DNA of 64,000 nucleotides from Hafnia alvei (GCF_034424155.1 NZ_CP139992.1:946012-1010011); one strand, 5' to 3'; counted from the stretch's first letter, positions 28,932 to 40,207 are shown. The notes: generated from the letters alone by a model not told the origin. A program made the numbers and translations.

Positions 28932-30503
28932 CTAGATTAATGCTTCAATGCCGGTTTTTACGCTTTGTACCTGAGGCCCGATAATAACCTGTAGGCTGTG
29001 GTTATCGAGTACCACGACGGCAAGTGCACCTGCTTTCTTTAGTATATCTTTGTTGATAAGCGCCATATCTTTTACCACCAAGCGCAAGCGAGTGATGCAG
29101 TTATCTAAAGAGTCGATATTGTCCTTGCCACCTAACGCAGAGAGAATTAATTCAGGATCGTATTTTGAACCTTTATTGTTTTTGGCTTTCTGCTCTACTT
29201 TCTCAGCTACGCTGATATCATCATCTTCTCTGCCTGGTGTTTTAATATCGTGCTTGAGGATGTACCAACGGAATACAAAGAAATAAACGGCAAACCAAAT
29301 AATACCGACTGGGAATATGAGATACCATTTTGTTGCTGTGCCTTGCATGATACCAAATATTAATAAGTCTAATATTCCACCGTCAGTATTCCCTATAGTT
29401 ACACCTAACAGTGCCATAACCATCAGCGCTAAACCCGACATGATAACGTGGAAAACATATAAGAAAGGTGCAATAAATAGGAATAAGAACTCAATTGGCT
29501 CTGATATTCCTGTGACGACAGAAACCAAAACACCAGAAAGCAAAAGCCCTTTTATAATTGGTCGGTTTTCTGGCTTTGCGGTACGATAAATAGCATAAGC
29601 AACGGCAGGTAAGCCAAAGATAAAGGTTGGCATAAAGCCTTGAGAAAGAAACGCTGTCACGTGTGGACTAAAGGGCAAACCGGCCTTTAGTTCAGCATAG
29701 AAAATATTAAGGGCACCTGATATTTCTTGTCCGCCAACAAATTCAGTACCACCTGCCGGTGTGAATCTTACCATTGCTAATAATATATGGTGTAAACCAA
29801 AAGGCTTTAATAATAGAACTCCGACGCCATATAAAAAAGGGCCAAAGACGTTAGTGCTCTGAATTAATCGCCCAATGGCAGTGATGCCGATGGCAACATA
29901 TTCCCACAAAAATGGAATAATTAGCCCAACGATAGAGAGCGTTAGTGCCGTAATAATAGGGACAAAGCGGATGCCGCTAAAAAATGCAAAGGCATCATGG
30001 AGCTGCGTATCTTGAAAACGTTCATGTAGGAAATAGGTAATAACCCCAACGACAATTCCTCCGAGAACCCCCATTTCAAGCGACTGAATGCCTAATACCA
30101 TGGCTTGTCCAGCCTGTTTCATATGTGCTGCGTCGGCAAGTTGATGGCTACTCATAAGATAATAATTAATTGAAAGGTTCATTATCATATAGCCAACAAA
30201 ACCAGAGAATGCGCCAATAGCTTTATTACGTTTAGCAAGACCTAATGGAATGGCCATTGCAAACATAATCGGTAAGTAAGTGAAAGCGAACCCGCCGACG
30301 GTTGCAACAAACCCAAACGTTAGCTGTACTAATTCATTGCCTAGGAATGGAAAGCTTTTGATGGTGGAGGGGCTCGTAATTGAACTTCCAACGCCTAATA
30401 ACAAACCCATAAAAGCTAATAAAGAAACGGGAAACATAAAAGTCTTTCCTAGACTTTGAAAAAATTCCCATAACCTTGACTTAAAAGACTTTGTGTCCGA
30501 CAT
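28932..30503 (-). CDS. MalX-like PTS glucose/maltose-type EIICB permease
   Basis: PTS permease of the glucose superfamily, 523 aa. An EIIC membrane domain of about ten segments covers residues 15-410; a linker leads to a C-terminal EIIB domain with the phosphorylated cysteine C469 in DNCITRLR. No EIIA domain is fused, so it probably uses the general glucose EIIA. It aligns well with E. coli MalX (530 aa), starting LWEFFQSLGKTFM. The ATG at 30503 has GGGAG upstream; the frame is open 14 codons further. It heads a two-gene unit with the lyase gene. Confidence 0.85.
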   Translation of the reverse strand: MSDTKSFKSRLWEFFQSLGKTFMFPVSLLAFMGLLLGVGSSITSPSTIKSFPFLGNELVQLTFGFVATVGGFAFTYLPIMFAMAIPLGLAKRNKAIGAFSGFVGYMIMNLSINYYLMSSHQLADAAHMKQAGQAMVLGIQSLEMGVLGGIVVGVITYFLHERFQDTQLHDAFAFFSGIRFVPIITALTLSIVGLIIPFLWEYVAIGITAIGRLIQSTNVFGPFLYGVGVLLLKPFGLHHILLAMVRFTPAGGTEFVGGQEISGALNIFYAELKAGLPFSPHVTAFLSQGFMPTFIFGLPAVAYAIYRTAKPENRPIIKGLLLSGVLVSVVTGISEPIEFLFLFIAPFLYVFHVIMSGLALMVMALLGVTIGNTDGGILDLLIFGIMQGTATKWYLIFPVGIIWFAVYFFVFRWYILKHDIKTPGREDDDISVAEKVEQKAKNNKGSKYDPELILSALGGKDNIDSLDNCITRLRLVVKDMALINKDILKKAGALAVVVLDNHSLQVIIGPQVQSVKTGIEALI

Positions 30504-30710
30504 GTGGGCACTCCCAATAAACAGGTAATGATAATAAACCGCCATTGTTAGAAACGAATGGTGATAATGTTTTATCTGTGAACTAGGAGATGTTTAATAA
30601 ATATGATGATCCCCTAATAGCCTTAATGGGCTGTGAGGAATTAAAACAAAGCGGGTGTTTATAGAATGCACTGAGGATCACAGTTTTATTTTGCGTCGAT
30701 TTCACGCCAT

Positions 30711-30743
30711 TTTGCTTTCGATTCATAACCAATCAAAAGCAAA
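30711..30743. promoter_or_regulatory. Candidate operator: 13-bp imperfect palindrome upstream of the PTS permease
   Basis: TTTGCTTTCGATT (30711-30723) and AATCAAAAGCAAA (30731-30743) are inverted with one mismatch around a 7-base spacer, about 210 bases upstream of the permease start. Outer TTTCAC and GTGAAA elements flank it asymmetrically. It could be a repressor site. E. coli MalI sites look different, so the binding protein is unknown. Confidence 0.4.
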
Positions 30744-30846
30744 GTGAAATTTAAATGCGTTGTTTTTATCTATAAAGCAAGGAAGGGATGACAGAATAAC
30801 GAAAGTGGGTATAAACAGGATTCAGGCCACCGCTTTTATTATGCGA

Positions 30847-30862
30847 AGTGACCTATATCACA
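30847..30862 (-). promoter_or_regulatory. Candidate CRP-cAMP site
   Basis: On the minus strand it reads TGTGATATAGGTCACT, matching TGTGA-N6-TCAC in all but the last base. It lies 16 bases after the xseA stop and about 345 bases before the PTS permease start, far for direct activation unless the transcript is long-leadered. Apart from this and the palindrome, the 375-base gap shows no gene. Confidence 0.5.
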
Positions 30863-30878
30863 GAACTCACTATTAGGC

Positions 30879-32255
30879 TTATGAGTTATATTTTGCACTA
30901 CGTTTTTTAGGCAGCGCTGCGGTTGAAGTCACCGTGCTTTCTACCCACCCGTCTTGTACTCGGGTTTTTAACAGATCGCCATGAGCTACCTGCTTAATGC
31001 TTTTCAGCACACCGCCGCTGGGTGGCTGCGTCACGCTAAACCCACGTGCCAGCGTGGCGAGTGGGCTAACGCCTTCTAACTGTGAACACAGTGCGCCAAA
31101 GCGTTCACGATTGCCGCTAAGCTGGCGTTGGACGAGTAATTCCAGCCGGTTGTGAAGCTGCTCGATGCGCTGTTGATGGCGCTGAATACGCGTAGAGGGC
31201 TGCTGTTGATTAAGGCGTTGGCTGGTACGCTCTTGCTGGCGTTCCGCCAAGCGCAGGCGTGTTTGCACGGCTTCGTCCAAACGGCGACGTAGCTTAATCA
31301 GCAATGTGTGCTGACGAGCCAGACGCAGCTGCGGGTGCTGCTGCTGTAAACGATGATTCAGACGAGTAAAACGCTGCTGATGACGGGCGAGATAATAATC
31401 CATCGCCATTTCCATGCGCTGCTGCTGTGAAAGCATTTGGCGCATGAGCTCGGTTTGATTTCGGCTGACTAACTCTGCTGCCGCGGACGGCGTTGGTGCG
31501 CGCAGATCGCCGACGAAATCAGCGATAGTGACATCGGTTTCATGACCAACGGCGCTGACGATAGGGATAAGGCTGGCAAAAATAGCCTGCGCCACGCGCT
31601 CATCGTTAAAGCTCCATAAATCCTCAAGCGAGCCACCGCCACGGCCGACAATCAGTACATCACACTCTTTACGCTGGTTGGCTAATTCAATGGCGCGCAC
31701 AATTTGCATCGGTGCATCGGCGCCTTGTACCGCGGTTGGATAAATGACCACTGGCAGAGACGGATCCCGTCGTTTTAATACGTTCAGAATATCGTGCAGC
31801 GCGGCACCGCTTGATGAAGTCACAACGCCAACGCAGTGGGCTGGCGACGGTAATGGTTTTTTGTGGGCAGGATCAAACAGCCCCTCTTCCTGCAAGCGTT
31901 GCTTCAACTGCTCAAACTGCTGTTGCAGCAAACCATCACCGGCTGGCTGCATACTTTCAGCAATCAGTTGGTAATCACCGCGAGGTTCGTACAGCGTAAT
32001 GGTGGCACGCATCAAAATCTGCTGCCCGTTTTGCGGGCGGAAAGTGACACGGCGGTTGCTATTACGGAACATCGCGCAGCGAACCTGAGCACGATCGTCT
32101 TTAAGCGTGAAGTACCAATGGCCCGATGAAGGCTGAGATAAGTTGGAGATTTCGCCTGATAACCAGATCTGCCCCATTTCCATTTCTAACAGCTGACGGA
32201 CGGTCTGATTTAACCGGCTAACGGTAAAAATTGGTGGGGAAGATGGCAGTGACAT
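30879..32255 (-). CDS. xseA: Exodeoxyribonuclease VII large subunit
   Basis: Large subunit of ExoVII, a single-strand exonuclease that acts in mismatch and other DNA repair. The N-terminal OB domain is at about residues 1-100, the catalytic domain with [11 protein letters not shown] and [11 protein letters not shown] at about 120-310, and a Gln/Arg-rich helical region that binds XseB follows. Length is 458 aa against 456 in E. coli. It is divergent from guaB as in E. coli. Confidence 0.97.
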   Translation of the reverse strand: MSLPSSPPIFTVSRLNQTVRQLLEMEMGQIWLSGEISNLSQPSSGHWYFTLKDDRAQVRCAMFRNSNRRVTFRPQNGQQILMRATITLYEPRGDYQLIAESMQPAGDGLLQQQFEQLKQRLQEEGLFDPAHKKPLPSPAHCVGVVTSSSGAALHDILNVLKRRDPSLPVVIYPTAVQGADAPMQIVRAIELANQRKECDVLIVGRGGGSLEDLWSFNDERVAQAIFASLIPIVSAVGHETDVTIADFVGDLRAPTPSAAAELVSRNQTELMRQMLSQQQRMEMAMDYYLARHQQRFTRLNHRLQQQHPQLRLARQHTLLIKLRRRLDEAVQTRLRLAERQQERTSQRLNQQQPSTRIQRHQQRIEQLHNRLELLVQRQLSGNRERFGALCSQLEGVSPLATLARGFSVTQPPSGGVLKSIKQVAHGDLLKTRVQDGWVESTVTSTAALPKKRSAKYNS

Positions 32256-32347
32256 GTGACGTAGATCAAACTCTAAATCAAGGTGTTAATCAGTCGATAC
32301 TACATGCTTGAATGACCTTCGCAAGACTTTTTTGTAAAAAGTACTGG

Positions 32348-32373
32348 AGGCAACCGTTTTCGGCCTGTATAAT
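32348..32373 (+). promoter_or_regulatory. guaB promoter with PurR box
   Basis: A perfect TATAAT -10 lies at 32368-32373 with a GC-rich discriminator (GCCGCGGC), as expected for a stringently controlled promoter. AGGCAACCGTTTTCGG at 32348-32363 matches the PurR consensus at 12 of 16 positions, including the core GCAAnCG, and overlaps the promoter spacer. Purine repression by PurR is known for E. coli guaBA; the box here is seen and the role inferred. Confidence 0.7.
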
Positions 32374-32425
32374 GCCGCGGCAATATTAAATCTATTTGAT
32401 TTACCACCCTGGTGAGATATTGCCC

Positions 32426-33892
32426 ATGCTACGTATCGTAAAAGAAGCCCTAACGTTTGATGACGTTCTCCTAGTTCCTGCCCATTCTACCGTTCTGCCA
32501 AACACTGCCGATCTTAGCACTCAGCTGACTTCATCCATTCGTATGAATATCCCAATGCTGTCTGCGGCAATGGATACCGTTACCGAAGCGCGCCTCGCGA
32601 TCGCGTTGGCACAGGAAGGCGGTATTGGTTTCATCCACAAAAACATGTCTATTGAGCGTCAGGCTGAAGAAGTTCGTCGCGTCAAAAAACATGAAAGCGG
32701 CGTGGTAAAAGATCCTCAAACTGTGACGCCAACCACTACTCTGCGCGAAGTGAAAGAGCTGACCGAGCGTAATGGCTTTGCGGGTTATCCGGTTGTCACT
32801 GACGATCTGGAGCTGGTGGGTATCATCACCGGTCGTGACGTGCGTTTTGTTACCGATTTGGAGCAGCCAGTGACTGCGGTAATGACGCCGAAAGAGCGTT
32901 TGGTTACCGTGAAAGAAGGTGAGGCTCGCGAAGTTGTTCTACAGCGCATGCACGAAAAACGTGTGGAAAAAGCGCTGGTTGTTGATGAAAACTTCCACCT
33001 GTGCGGCATGATCACCGTTAAAGACTTCCAGAAAGCAGAGCGCAAGCCTAACGCATGTAAAGACGAGCATGGCCGTCTGCGCGTAGGTGCTGCGGTAGGC
33101 GCGGGTGCAGGCAACGAAGAGCGCATTGCCGCGCTGGTTGAAGCCGGCGTTGACGTACTGCTGATCGACTCTTCCCATGGCCATTCTGAAGGCGTGTTAC
33201 AGCGCATTCGCGAAACTCGCGCTAAATTCCCTGACCTGCAAATTATCGGCGGCAACGTGGCTACGGCTGCGGGCGCAAGAGCATTGGCTGAAGCCGGTGT
33301 GAACGCGGTTAAAGTAGGTATCGGTCCTGGTTCTATTTGTACTACGCGTATTGTTACCGGCGTTGGTGTTCCACAGATCACCGCCGTTTCTGACGCCGTT
33401 GAAGCGCTGGAAGGTACCGGTATTCCTGTTATCGCCGATGGCGGTATCCGTTTCTCCGGTGATATCGCCAAAGCACTGGCCGCTGGCGCAAGCTGCGTCA
33501 TGGTGGGTGGTATGCTGGCTGGTACCGAAGAATCTCCGGGTGAGATCGAACTGTATCAAGGCCGTTCATTCAAATCATATCGCGGTATGGGATCACTGGG
33601 CGCGATGTCTAAAGGTTCTTCTGACCGTTACTTCCAGAGCGATAACGCTGCCGACAAACTGGTTCCTGAAGGTATCGAAGGCCGCGTAGCTTACAAAGGT
33701 CACCTGAAAGCAATTATCCATCAGCAAATGGGCGGTCTGCGCTCATGCATGGGTTTGACCGGCTGTGCAACCATTGATGAACTGCGTACCAAAGCTGAGT
33801 TTGTTCGCATCAGCGGCGCAGGGATTCAAGAAAGCCACGTTCACGATGTGACCATCACCAAAGAGTCACCGAACTACCGCATGGGTTCGTAA
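32426..33892 (+). CDS. guaB: Inosine-5'-monophosphate dehydrogenase
   Basis: Oxidises IMP to XMP with NAD+, the committed step of GMP synthesis. A TIM barrel is interrupted by two CBS domains (about residues 95-205), and the catalytic cysteine is in [10 protein letters not shown]. Length is 488 aa, as in E. coli, when started at ATG 32426 ([18 protein letters not shown]). The upstream frame is open ten codons further. guaA follows 104 bases later, forming the guaBA operon. Confidence 0.98.
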   Translation: MLRIVKEALTFDDVLLVPAHSTVLPNTADLSTQLTSSIRMNIPMLSAAMDTVTEARLAIALAQEGGIGFIHKNMSIERQAEEVRRVKKHESGVVKDPQTVTPTTTLREVKELTERNGFAGYPVVTDDLELVGIITGRDVRFVTDLEQPVTAVMTPKERLVTVKEGEAREVVLQRMHEKRVEKALVVDENFHLCGMITVKDFQKAERKPNACKDEHGRLRVGAAVGAGAGNEERIAALVEAGVDVLLIDSSHGHSEGVLQRIRETRAKFPDLQIIGGNVATAAGARALAEAGVNAVKVGIGPGSICTTRIVTGVGVPQITAVSDAVEALEGTGIPVIADGGIRFSGDIAKALAAGASCVMVGGMLAGTEESPGEIELYQGRSFKSYRGMGSLGAMSKGSSDRYFQSDNAADKLVPEGIEGRVAYKGHLKAIIHQQMGGLRSCMGLTGCATIDELRTKAEFVRISGAGIQESHVHDVTITKESPNYRMGS

Positions 33893-33996
33893 TATCTTTA
33901 CAGGCGGCGAGGACGCAAAGCCGATTCTCGCCGCTGAATATTCAGTGACCTATTTTCGTTTTTTTTGGCTATTTATTTTTCTAAACAAGGCCTTAC

Positions 33997-35574
33997 ATGA
34001 CTCATAATATTCATAAGCATCGCATTCTGATTCTGGATTTCGGCTCCCAATACACTCAGCTTCTGGCACGCCGCGTACGTGAGATCGGCGTATATTGCGA
34101 GCTGTGGGCATGGGATGTCACCGAAGAGCAGATCCGTGAGTTCAACCCAAGCGGTATTATTCTGTCCGGTGGCCCTGAAAGCACGACTGAGAACAACAGC
34201 CCACGTGCCCCAGAATATGTCTTCACTGCCGGTGTGCCTGTTTTTGGCGTGTGCTACGGCATGCAGACCATGGCGATGCAACTGGGTGGCCATGTAGAAA
34301 GCTCAAACGAACGTGAATTTGGCTATGCGCAGGTTGAAGTGACCGCGCACAGTAAAATGTTTGACGATATCAAAGACTCTCTGACAAAAGACGGCACCCC
34401 AGTGCTGGACGTTTGGATGAGCCATGGCGATAAAGTTACCGCGATCCCTTCTGATTTCGTTACCGTTGCCAGCACTGAAACCTGCCCGTACGCTATTATG
34501 GCGAACGACGAAAAGCGTTTCTATGGCGTTCAGTTCCATCCTGAAGTGACTCATACCCATCAGGGCCAGCGCATGCTGGAGCGTTTCATTCTGGACATCT
34601 GCGGCTGTGAAGCTCTGTGGACACCAGCCACGATCATCGAAGATGCGGTAGTGCGTCTGCGTGAGCAAGTGGGCGAAGATGAAGTTATTCTGGGCCTGTC
34701 TGGCGGCGTTGACTCTTCTGTGACCGCGCTGCTGCTGCATCGTGCTATCGGTAAGCGTTTGACCTGCGTATTCGTTGATAATGGTCTGCTGCGCTTGAAC
34801 GAAGGCGAGCAGGTGATGGAGATGTTCGGCGATAAATTCGGTCTGAATATCATCCACGTTAAGGCAGAAGAACGCTTCCTGAGCGCGCTTTCTGGCATTA
34901 ACGATCCAGAGGCTAAACGTAAAACTATCGGCCGCGTATTCGTTGAAGTCTTTGATGAGGAAGCGTGTAAACAGCCGGGCGTTAAGTGGTTGGCACAGGG
35001 TACTATCTACCCAGACGTGATCGAGTCTGCGGCATCAGCAACTGGCAAAGCGCACGTGATTAAGTCTCACCATAACGTGGGCGGCCTGCCAAAAGAGATG
35101 AAGCTGGGTCTGGTTGAACCGCTGAAAGAACTCTTTAAAGATGAAGTGCGTAAGATCGGTCTGGAACTGGGTCTGCCATACGATATGCTGTATCGTCATC
35201 CGTTCCCTGGCCCTGGTTTAGGCGTTCGTGTGCTGGGTGAAGTGAAGAAAGAGTACTGCGATCTGCTGCGTCGTGCTGATGCTATCTTCATCGAAGAACT
35301 GCACAAAGCGGACCTGTATAACAAAGTGAGTCAGGCATTCACCGTGTTCCTGCCGGTTCGTTCCGTTGGCGTGATGGGCGATGGTCGTAAATACGATTGG
35401 GTTGTCTCTCTGCGTGCGGTAGAAACTATCGACTTCATGACCGCGCATTGGGCACATCTGCCATACGATTTCCTGGGGCGCGTTTCTAATCGCATCATCA
35501 ATGAAGTTAACGGTATTTCCCGCGTGGTGTATGACATCTCCGGCAAACCACCGGCGACTATTGAGTGGGAATAA
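33997..35574 (+). CDS. guaA: GMP synthase (glutamine-hydrolysing)
   Basis: Converts XMP to GMP using glutamine and ATP. The N-terminal class I glutamine amidotransferase has its nucleophile C86 in GVCYGMQ and the VQFHPEVTH histidine/glutamate pair. The central PP-loop SGGVDSS binds ATP, and the C-terminal domain dimerises. Length is 525 aa, as in E. coli. Second gene of guaBA. Confidence 0.98.
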   Translation: MTHNIHKHRILILDFGSQYTQLLARRVREIGVYCELWAWDVTEEQIREFNPSGIILSGGPESTTENNSPRAPEYVFTAGVPVFGVCYGMQTMAMQLGGHVESSNEREFGYAQVEVTAHSKMFDDIKDSLTKDGTPVLDVWMSHGDKVTAIPSDFVTVASTETCPYAIMANDEKRFYGVQFHPEVTHTHQGQRMLERFILDICGCEALWTPATIIEDAVVRLREQVGEDEVILGLSGGVDSSVTALLLHRAIGKRLTCVFVDNGLLRLNEGEQVMEMFGDKFGLNIIHVKAEERFLSALSGINDPEAKRKTIGRVFVEVFDEEACKQPGVKWLAQGTIYPDVIESAASATGKAHVIKSHHNVGGLPKEMKLGLVEPLKELFKDEVRKIGLELGLPYDMLYRHPFPGPGLGVRVLGEVKKEYCDLLRRADAIFIEELHKADLYNKVSQAFTVFLPVRSVGVMGDGRKYDWVVSLRAVETIDFMTAHWAHLPYDFLGRVSNRIINEVNGISRVVYDISGKPPATIEWE

Positions 35575-35630
35575 TTTAACGTCTGGCGATTGCCAGTAGG
35601 TCTACGTTATTTCTAAAAGCTTAAGTCATT

Positions 35631-35663
35631 CCCGTAACCCTGTTTTATTTGAAGGGTTACGGG
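35631..35663. terminator. Hairpin after guaA in the convergent gap
   Basis: CCCGTAACCCT (35631-35641) and AGGGTTACGGG (35653-35663) form a perfect 11-bp stem with an 11-base loop between guaA and the convergent regulator. The T-run after it is poor. A second small palindrome, CTGGCGATTGCCAG, lies at 35583-35596. Confidence 0.6.
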
Positions 35664-35670
35664 ATGATGA

Positions 35671-36618
35671 TTAAATCTTGCGTGTAAACTGCTGTTCTGT
35701 GATGTTGCTTCCCCATTGATCTCCTTCCCACTCTTTCGTTAGTTTAAAACCAAATGATTCATATAAATTTCTCGCTGCGGTCAATTTATTAAACGTCCAT
35801 AGTTGAACCGCAGAAAATCCTCTCTTATCGCAAAACTGCATGGCCTCTGCGATTAACTGTCTGCCAGCTCCGTTGCCTCTGCAGCCATCGTCAAGGATGA
35901 ACCACCGAAGATGAGCCTCGCCGTTGCCAAGATCTTCACCGTCGATTGCGACCGAGCCGACAATACGCCCGTTCAACATAGCCAGCCAAATTTGATTACA
36001 CTCATTGTCTAAACGTCCGGAGAATTCAGCTAATTCTGTTGCAACTCTTGCCTCAAAAAAACTACCGAAATTGTGCTCCCTAGCATAGTAACTGCCGTGC
36101 ATTTCAGCGATGCGGCCAATCATTCCGGGATGGTAGCCAGAAACAATGTGTAGATTGTTTTGAGTGCTCATTTCGTTATTTTCGCGGCAGGCTTGTAGCG
36201 CATTGGCATAGATCATAAGCCCCTGTGATGCTGCATTTTGCTGATGTGGATTCATTTTTTTTAATGCAGCGATGACGAGCTCGTTCGCGTAATGATTAAT
36301 TCTTTCCACCGTTTCCCGGCCTTGTGCACTGAGGCTCAGTTGCTTAATTCTGGCATCTTTGGCAGATGGACATTCTTCTAGCTCACCGGCGCTGACAAGT
36401 TTCGCTAACATACGGCTGACGCTAGACTTCTCAAGCCCTAAGATCTGTACTAACTCCGCTGCAGTCATCGACCCACGATGTTCTACTTCAAGTAACGTAT
36501 GAACTACTGATGGGGAGTATTCCGTTGCGGCGAGTGTGCTACGCATAAAGCCGAGCTCTCGTACCATTTGCCGTGAAGCTACGCGTATTTCTTCAATGAT
36601 GGGTGTTGCATTGCTCAT
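35671..36618 (-). CDS. MarR-type regulator fused to a GNAT acetyltransferase
   Basis: 315-aa protein with two domains. Residues about 1-150 form a MarR-like winged helix (GLEKSSVSRMLAKLV recognition region). Residues about 155-315 are a GNAT N-acetyltransferase with the acetyl-CoA loop CRGNGAGRQLIAEAM. Such fusions are known in several bacteria, where the target is usually unassigned. It is a single gene between guaA and yqaE, not at the E. coli location of either. Acetyl-acceptor and regulated genes are unknown. Confidence 0.85.
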   Translation of the reverse strand: MSNATPIIEEIRVASRQMVRELGFMRSTLAATEYSPSVVHTLLEVEHRGSMTAAELVQILGLEKSSVSRMLAKLVSAGELEECPSAKDARIKQLSLSAQGRETVERINHYANELVIAALKKMNPHQQNAASQGLMIYANALQACRENNEMSTQNNLHIVSGYHPGMIGRIAEMHGSYYAREHNFGSFFEARVATELAEFSGRLDNECNQIWLAMLNGRIVGSVAIDGEDLGNGEAHLRWFILDDGCRGNGAGRQLIAEAMQFCDKRGFSAVQLWTFNKLTAARNLYESFGFKLTKEWEGDQWGSNITEQQFTRKI

Positions 36619-36882
36619 TTATACTGGCCTCTAAATTAAGTTGTATGATACAACCATTTTATCAGGGTGCTGTCAATGGCGATTGTGTATCAGGTCTGTA
36701 CATTGCCAGATGGTGTGTTATTCCCGTGAGAAAGCCTTCCTGCCGATGAAAAAACGCCTGCATCCGGTGGGATTTATGGCTAATTATCTGAGTTTTTACC
36801 AAGTTGCGGATGACGGTCTATGCTTAATGTTGTGTCTCATCAAGATGATGGGGATTCATTAACACAATTTAAGGAGAGTGAG

Positions 36883-37041
36883 ATGGGATTTTGGCGAATT
36901 GTTTTCACCATTATATTGCCGCCGCTAGGGGTATTGTTAGACAAGGGGATTGGCGGTGCTTTTCTGCTAAATATTATCTTAACGCTGCTGGGGTATATTC
37001 CAGGGCTTATCCATGCGTTTTGGATCCAAACACGTAATTAA
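36883..37041 (+). CDS. yqaE: Pmp3/YqaE-family small membrane protein
   Basis: 52-aa hydrophobic protein with two membrane segments (about residues 4-20 and 28-47) and the ends MGFWRI and GLIHAFWIQTRN. It is nearly identical to E. coli YqaE, a Pmp3-family protein linked to stress and membrane potential. The ATG at 36883 follows a strong AAGGAG ribosome site; a longer upstream frame has none. In E. coli yqaE lies elsewhere on the chromosome. Confidence 0.92.
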   Translation: MGFWRIVFTIILPPLGVLLDKGIGGAFLLNIILTLLGYIPGLIHAFWIQTRN

Positions 37042-37063
37042 TTAAGCGATATTTAGTGAAAAC

Positions 37064-37086
37064 CGTACGCCGCACCGCGGCGTACG
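37064..37086 (-). terminator. hemL terminator
   Basis: CGTACGCCGC (37064-37073) and GCGGCGTACG (37077-37086) form a perfect 10-bp stem with a 3-base loop. On the minus strand it is followed by GGTTTTCAC, so it serves the leftward hemL transcript, and it may also stop the yqaE transcript. Confidence 0.75.
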
Positions 37087-37097
37087 TGAGATAAAAC

Positions 37098-38384
37098 CTA
37101 TTTCTTCATCTTCACAAAACAACGACGCGCGGCATCGATGGTTTTCTGAATATCTTCCTGTGAATGCGCCAGCGACATAAAGCCTGCTTCAAACGCAGAA
37201 GGAGCGAAGTACACGCCTTCCTCTAGCATCAAATGGAAGAACTGCTTGAATCTTTCAACGTCGCAACGCGTCACATCCTGATAGCAGGTGACGGTTTCCT
37301 GATCGGTGAAGAAAATCCCAAACATGCCGCCCACGTGATTCACAACAAGTGGAATGCCTTCTTTCTGCGCTGCATCTAACAGGCCGGAAGCTAAATTGTC
37401 GGTGAGTTCGGTCAGTTGTGGGTAGATACCCGGCTGAGAGATCTCGTTGAGGCAGGCGAAGCCCGCAGCCATCGCGACAGGGTTACCTGAGAGCGTACCG
37501 GCTTGATAAACGGGACCGGTGGGGGCTAGCGCTTCCATCACGTCACGGCGACCGCCGAATGCGCCAACGGGCATACCGCCGCCGATGATTTTGCCTAAGC
37601 AGGTTAAGTCCGGCGTCACGCCGTAATAATCCTGAGCGCCAGACAGCGCAACTCGGAAGCCTGTCATCACTTCATCAATGATCAGTAACGCACCGTATTG
37701 ATCGCACAGCTCACGTAAGCCTGGCAGGAATTCAGGTTGTGGAGGAATGCAGTTCATGTTTCCAGCCACCGGTTCAACGATGATGCAGGCGATATCGTCA
37801 GGGTATTGCTTAAATGCCTGTAAAACGGACTCGATATCGTTATAGGTACAGGTCAGCGTGTGTTTAGCAAAGTCAGCCGGAACGCCCGGAGAGTTTGGCT
37901 GGCCTAAGGTGAGGGCGCCCGAGCCCACTTTCACCAGCAGATGATCGGCGTGGCCGTGGTAGCAACCTTCAAACTTGATGATCTTATCGCGACCGGTAAA
38001 GCCACGAGCAAGACGGATTGCGCTCATGGTGGCTTCTGTCCCTGAGTTCACCATACGCACCATGTCCATGCTTGGCACCAGCGTGGTGACCAGTTCGGCC
38101 ATTTTGACTTCCATTTCGGTTGGTGCGCCAAAGCTCAAGCCACGGCCAACGGCCTCTAGCACGGCTTCGCGAATCGCAGGGTGGTTATGGCCGAGAACCA
38201 TTGGGCCCCATGAGCCAACGTAATCAATGTAGGCTTTGCCATCGGCATCGTACAGGTAAGCGCCATCTGCGCGCTCAATAAATAAAGGCACACCACCAAC
38301 GCCGGTGAAGGCGCGAACCGGGGAGTTAACGCCACCCGGAATTAGCTCTTTTGCCTGAGCGTACAGACTTTCAGACTTACTCAT
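37098..38384 (-). CDS. hemL: Glutamate-1-semialdehyde 2,1-aminomutase
   Basis: PLP enzyme of tetrapyrrole synthesis that converts glutamate-1-semialdehyde to 5-aminolevulinate. The PLP lysine is K265 in [18 protein letters not shown], with the cofactor-binding [11 protein letters not shown] just before. Length is 428 aa against 426 in E. coli. It is divergent from clcA across 250 bases, as in E. coli. Confidence 0.98.
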   Translation of the reverse strand: MSKSESLYAQAKELIPGGVNSPVRAFTGVGGVPLFIERADGAYLYDADGKAYIDYVGSWGPMVLGHNHPAIREAVLEAVGRGLSFGAPTEMEVKMAELVTTLVPSMDMVRMVNSGTEATMSAIRLARGFTGRDKIIKFEGCYHGHADHLLVKVGSGALTLGQPNSPGVPADFAKHTLTCTYNDIESVLQAFKQYPDDIACIIVEPVAGNMNCIPPQPEFLPGLRELCDQYGALLIIDEVMTGFRVALSGAQDYYGVTPDLTCLGKIIGGGMPVGAFGGRRDVMEALAPTGPVYQAGTLSGNPVAMAAGFACLNEISQPGIYPQLTELTDNLASGLLDAAQKEGIPLVVNHVGGMFGIFFTDQETVTCYQDVTRCDVERFKQFFHLMLEEGVYFAPSAFEAGFMSLAHSQEDIQKTIDAARRCFVKMKK

Positions 38385-38634
38385 AAATCGGCTCCTGACC
38401 TGTGCTGAATGTAAAAAGTCGCTTCTATTCTAAAGAAGTCGCCACTGAGATGAAATGAAGAAAAACGTTAGGTTAGGCGTTGAACATAATTCAATCGTAT
38501 CAACGTGGATATAAACGCTATCCTTATGGAGTAGCAATCTCTCACTCGCGAAGGGGACTTAGCGGCATTTGCCATGTAGAATAACGCTTCTTTCATTTGT
38601 ATTACTTATCAACCACACCTTTAGTTGACTGATT

Positions 38635-40083
38635 ATGACACAGCAAGAACAACAAACTTCTCTGCCGTCTGCCACGCGTTTGCGTCGTAGCGACGTGATG
38701 CTGCAAATTTTACGCCGCGATAAAACCCCAGTGGCCATCTTATTGATGGCCGCGGTGGTCGGGACTCTTGCGGGTCTCATCGGCGTAGCGTTTGAAAAAA
38801 GCGTTGATTGGGTGCAACAGCAGCGATTGGGTGGATTGGCCCATGTCGCTGATTACTGGATTATTGTTTGGCCGATGGCGTTTATTGGCTCCGCGCTGTT
38901 AGCGATGTTTGGCTATTATTTGGTGCGTCGTTTTGCTCCAGAGGCTGGCGGCTCAGGCATTCCCGAAATTGAAGGGGCGTTAGAAAATTTACGTCCTGTA
39001 CGCTGGTGGCGAGTGATCCCCGTGAAGTTTTTTGGTGGTTTGGGAACGCTTGGTGCTGGCATGGTGCTAGGGCGTGAAGGTCCCACCGTGCAGATGGGGG
39101 GAAACCTTGGCCAAATGGTGTTTGACCTGTTTCGTGCTCGCAGCACGGAGGCACGGCATAGTCTTCTGGCAACCGGTGCGGCTGCGGGGTTAACCGCCGC
39201 GTTTAATGCACCGCTAGCGGGTATCTTATTTGTGATTGAGGAGATGCGTCCGCAGTTCCGCTATAGTCTGATTTCAATCAAAGCGGTCTTTATTGGCGTT
39301 ATTATGTCCTGCGTGGTATTCCGTTTTTTCAACGGTGAACGCACGGTGATTGAAGTGGGCAAGCTGGGCAACGTTGGCATCAATACTCTGTGGCTGTATC
39401 TGCTGCTCGGCATGGTTTTTGGCGTTGTTGGGGTGATGTTTAACCGTGGCGTGTTCCGTGTTCAGGATATGTTCCAGCGTTTACACGGCGGCGATTGGCG
39501 CAAACTGGTTCTGATCGGTGGCGTTTTAGGCGGGCTGTGCGGTGTACTTGGATTGATTCAGCAAGAAGCTGCGGGCGGTGGTTTTAATCTCATCCCAATT
39601 GCTGCTGCTGGAAATTACACGATGGGCATGTTGCTATTTATCTTTATTGCCCGCGTAGTCACTACGCTGCTGTGCTTTGGTTCCGGTGCGCCTGGTGGTA
39701 TTTTTGCGCCGATGTTAGCTTTGGGAACGTTGCTGGGAACGGCATTTGGGATGGCAAGTGCACATCTGTTTCCGCAATACGGCATTGAGGCCGGCACGTT
39801 CGCTATTGCCGGAATGGGCGCGTTATTTGCCGCCACCGTCAGGGCTCCGCTTACAGGTATTGTGCTGGTTCTAGAAATGACTGATAACTATCAGCTCATT
39901 TTACCGATGATCATTACCTGTCTTGGCGCTACACTATTAGCCCAGTTTTTAGGTGGAAAACCGCTGTACTCTTGCATCTTAGAAAGAACGCTCAAGCGTC
40001 AGGAGCTGGCTCAAAAGCAGGCCCAGGAGCAGGCAGCTCAGCAAGAAGCGGAAAAGGCATCGTTACCGACGAGCAATACTTGA
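38635..40083 (+). CDS. clcA: H+/Cl- exchange transporter ClcA
   Basis: CLC-family antiporter used in extreme acid resistance. The ion-binding motifs are intact: GSGIP (106-110), GREGP with the gating E148, and the proton glutamate E203 in FVIEEM. The C-terminal tail is a Gln/Glu-rich helix. Length is 482 aa against 473 in E. coli. The E148 plus E203 pair indicates an antiporter rather than a channel. Confidence 0.97.
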   Translation: MTQQEQQTSLPSATRLRRSDVMLQILRRDKTPVAILLMAAVVGTLAGLIGVAFEKSVDWVQQQRLGGLAHVADYWIIVWPMAFIGSALLAMFGYYLVRRFAPEAGGSGIPEIEGALENLRPVRWWRVIPVKFFGGLGTLGAGMVLGREGPTVQMGGNLGQMVFDLFRARSTEARHSLLATGAAAGLTAAFNAPLAGILFVIEEMRPQFRYSLISIKAVFIGVIMSCVVFRFFNGERTVIEVGKLGNVGINTLWLYLLLGMVFGVVGVMFNRGVFRVQDMFQRLHGGDWRKLVLIGGVLGGLCGVLGLIQQEAAGGGFNLIPIAAAGNYTMGMLLFIFIARVVTTLLCFGSGAPGGIFAPMLALGTLLGTAFGMASAHLFPQYGIEAGTFAIAGMGALFAATVRAPLTGIVLVLEMTDNYQLILPMIITCLGATLLAQFLGGKPLYSCILERTLKRQELAQKQAQEQAAQQEAEKASLPTSNT

Positions 40084-40207
40084 ACGAATTAGTCAGGTAT
40101 TAGATAATGACCGCATAAATCAGCATGGCTTTCTGACGATACCTGCATGTACGTGTCTCCATGTTGTGTAGAAACATTCTGTGAAAAGCAGAGTTTGGGA
40201 GTGAGAA

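Noticed and set aside
30667-30682. A second CRP-like site (minus strand TGTGATCCTCAGTGCA) before the PTS permease
   Set aside because: Only the first half matches; the second half fits the consensus at 2 of 5 bases.
32785-33501. A 238-codon open frame on the minus strand within guaB
   Set aside because: It lies fully inside guaB, has no ribosome site or family match, and its codon use mirrors the coding strand. It is a shadow frame.
36641-36862. A 73-codon frame upstream of yqaE
   Set aside because: No family match and no ribosome site; it lies in the promoter region between a divergent regulator and yqaE.
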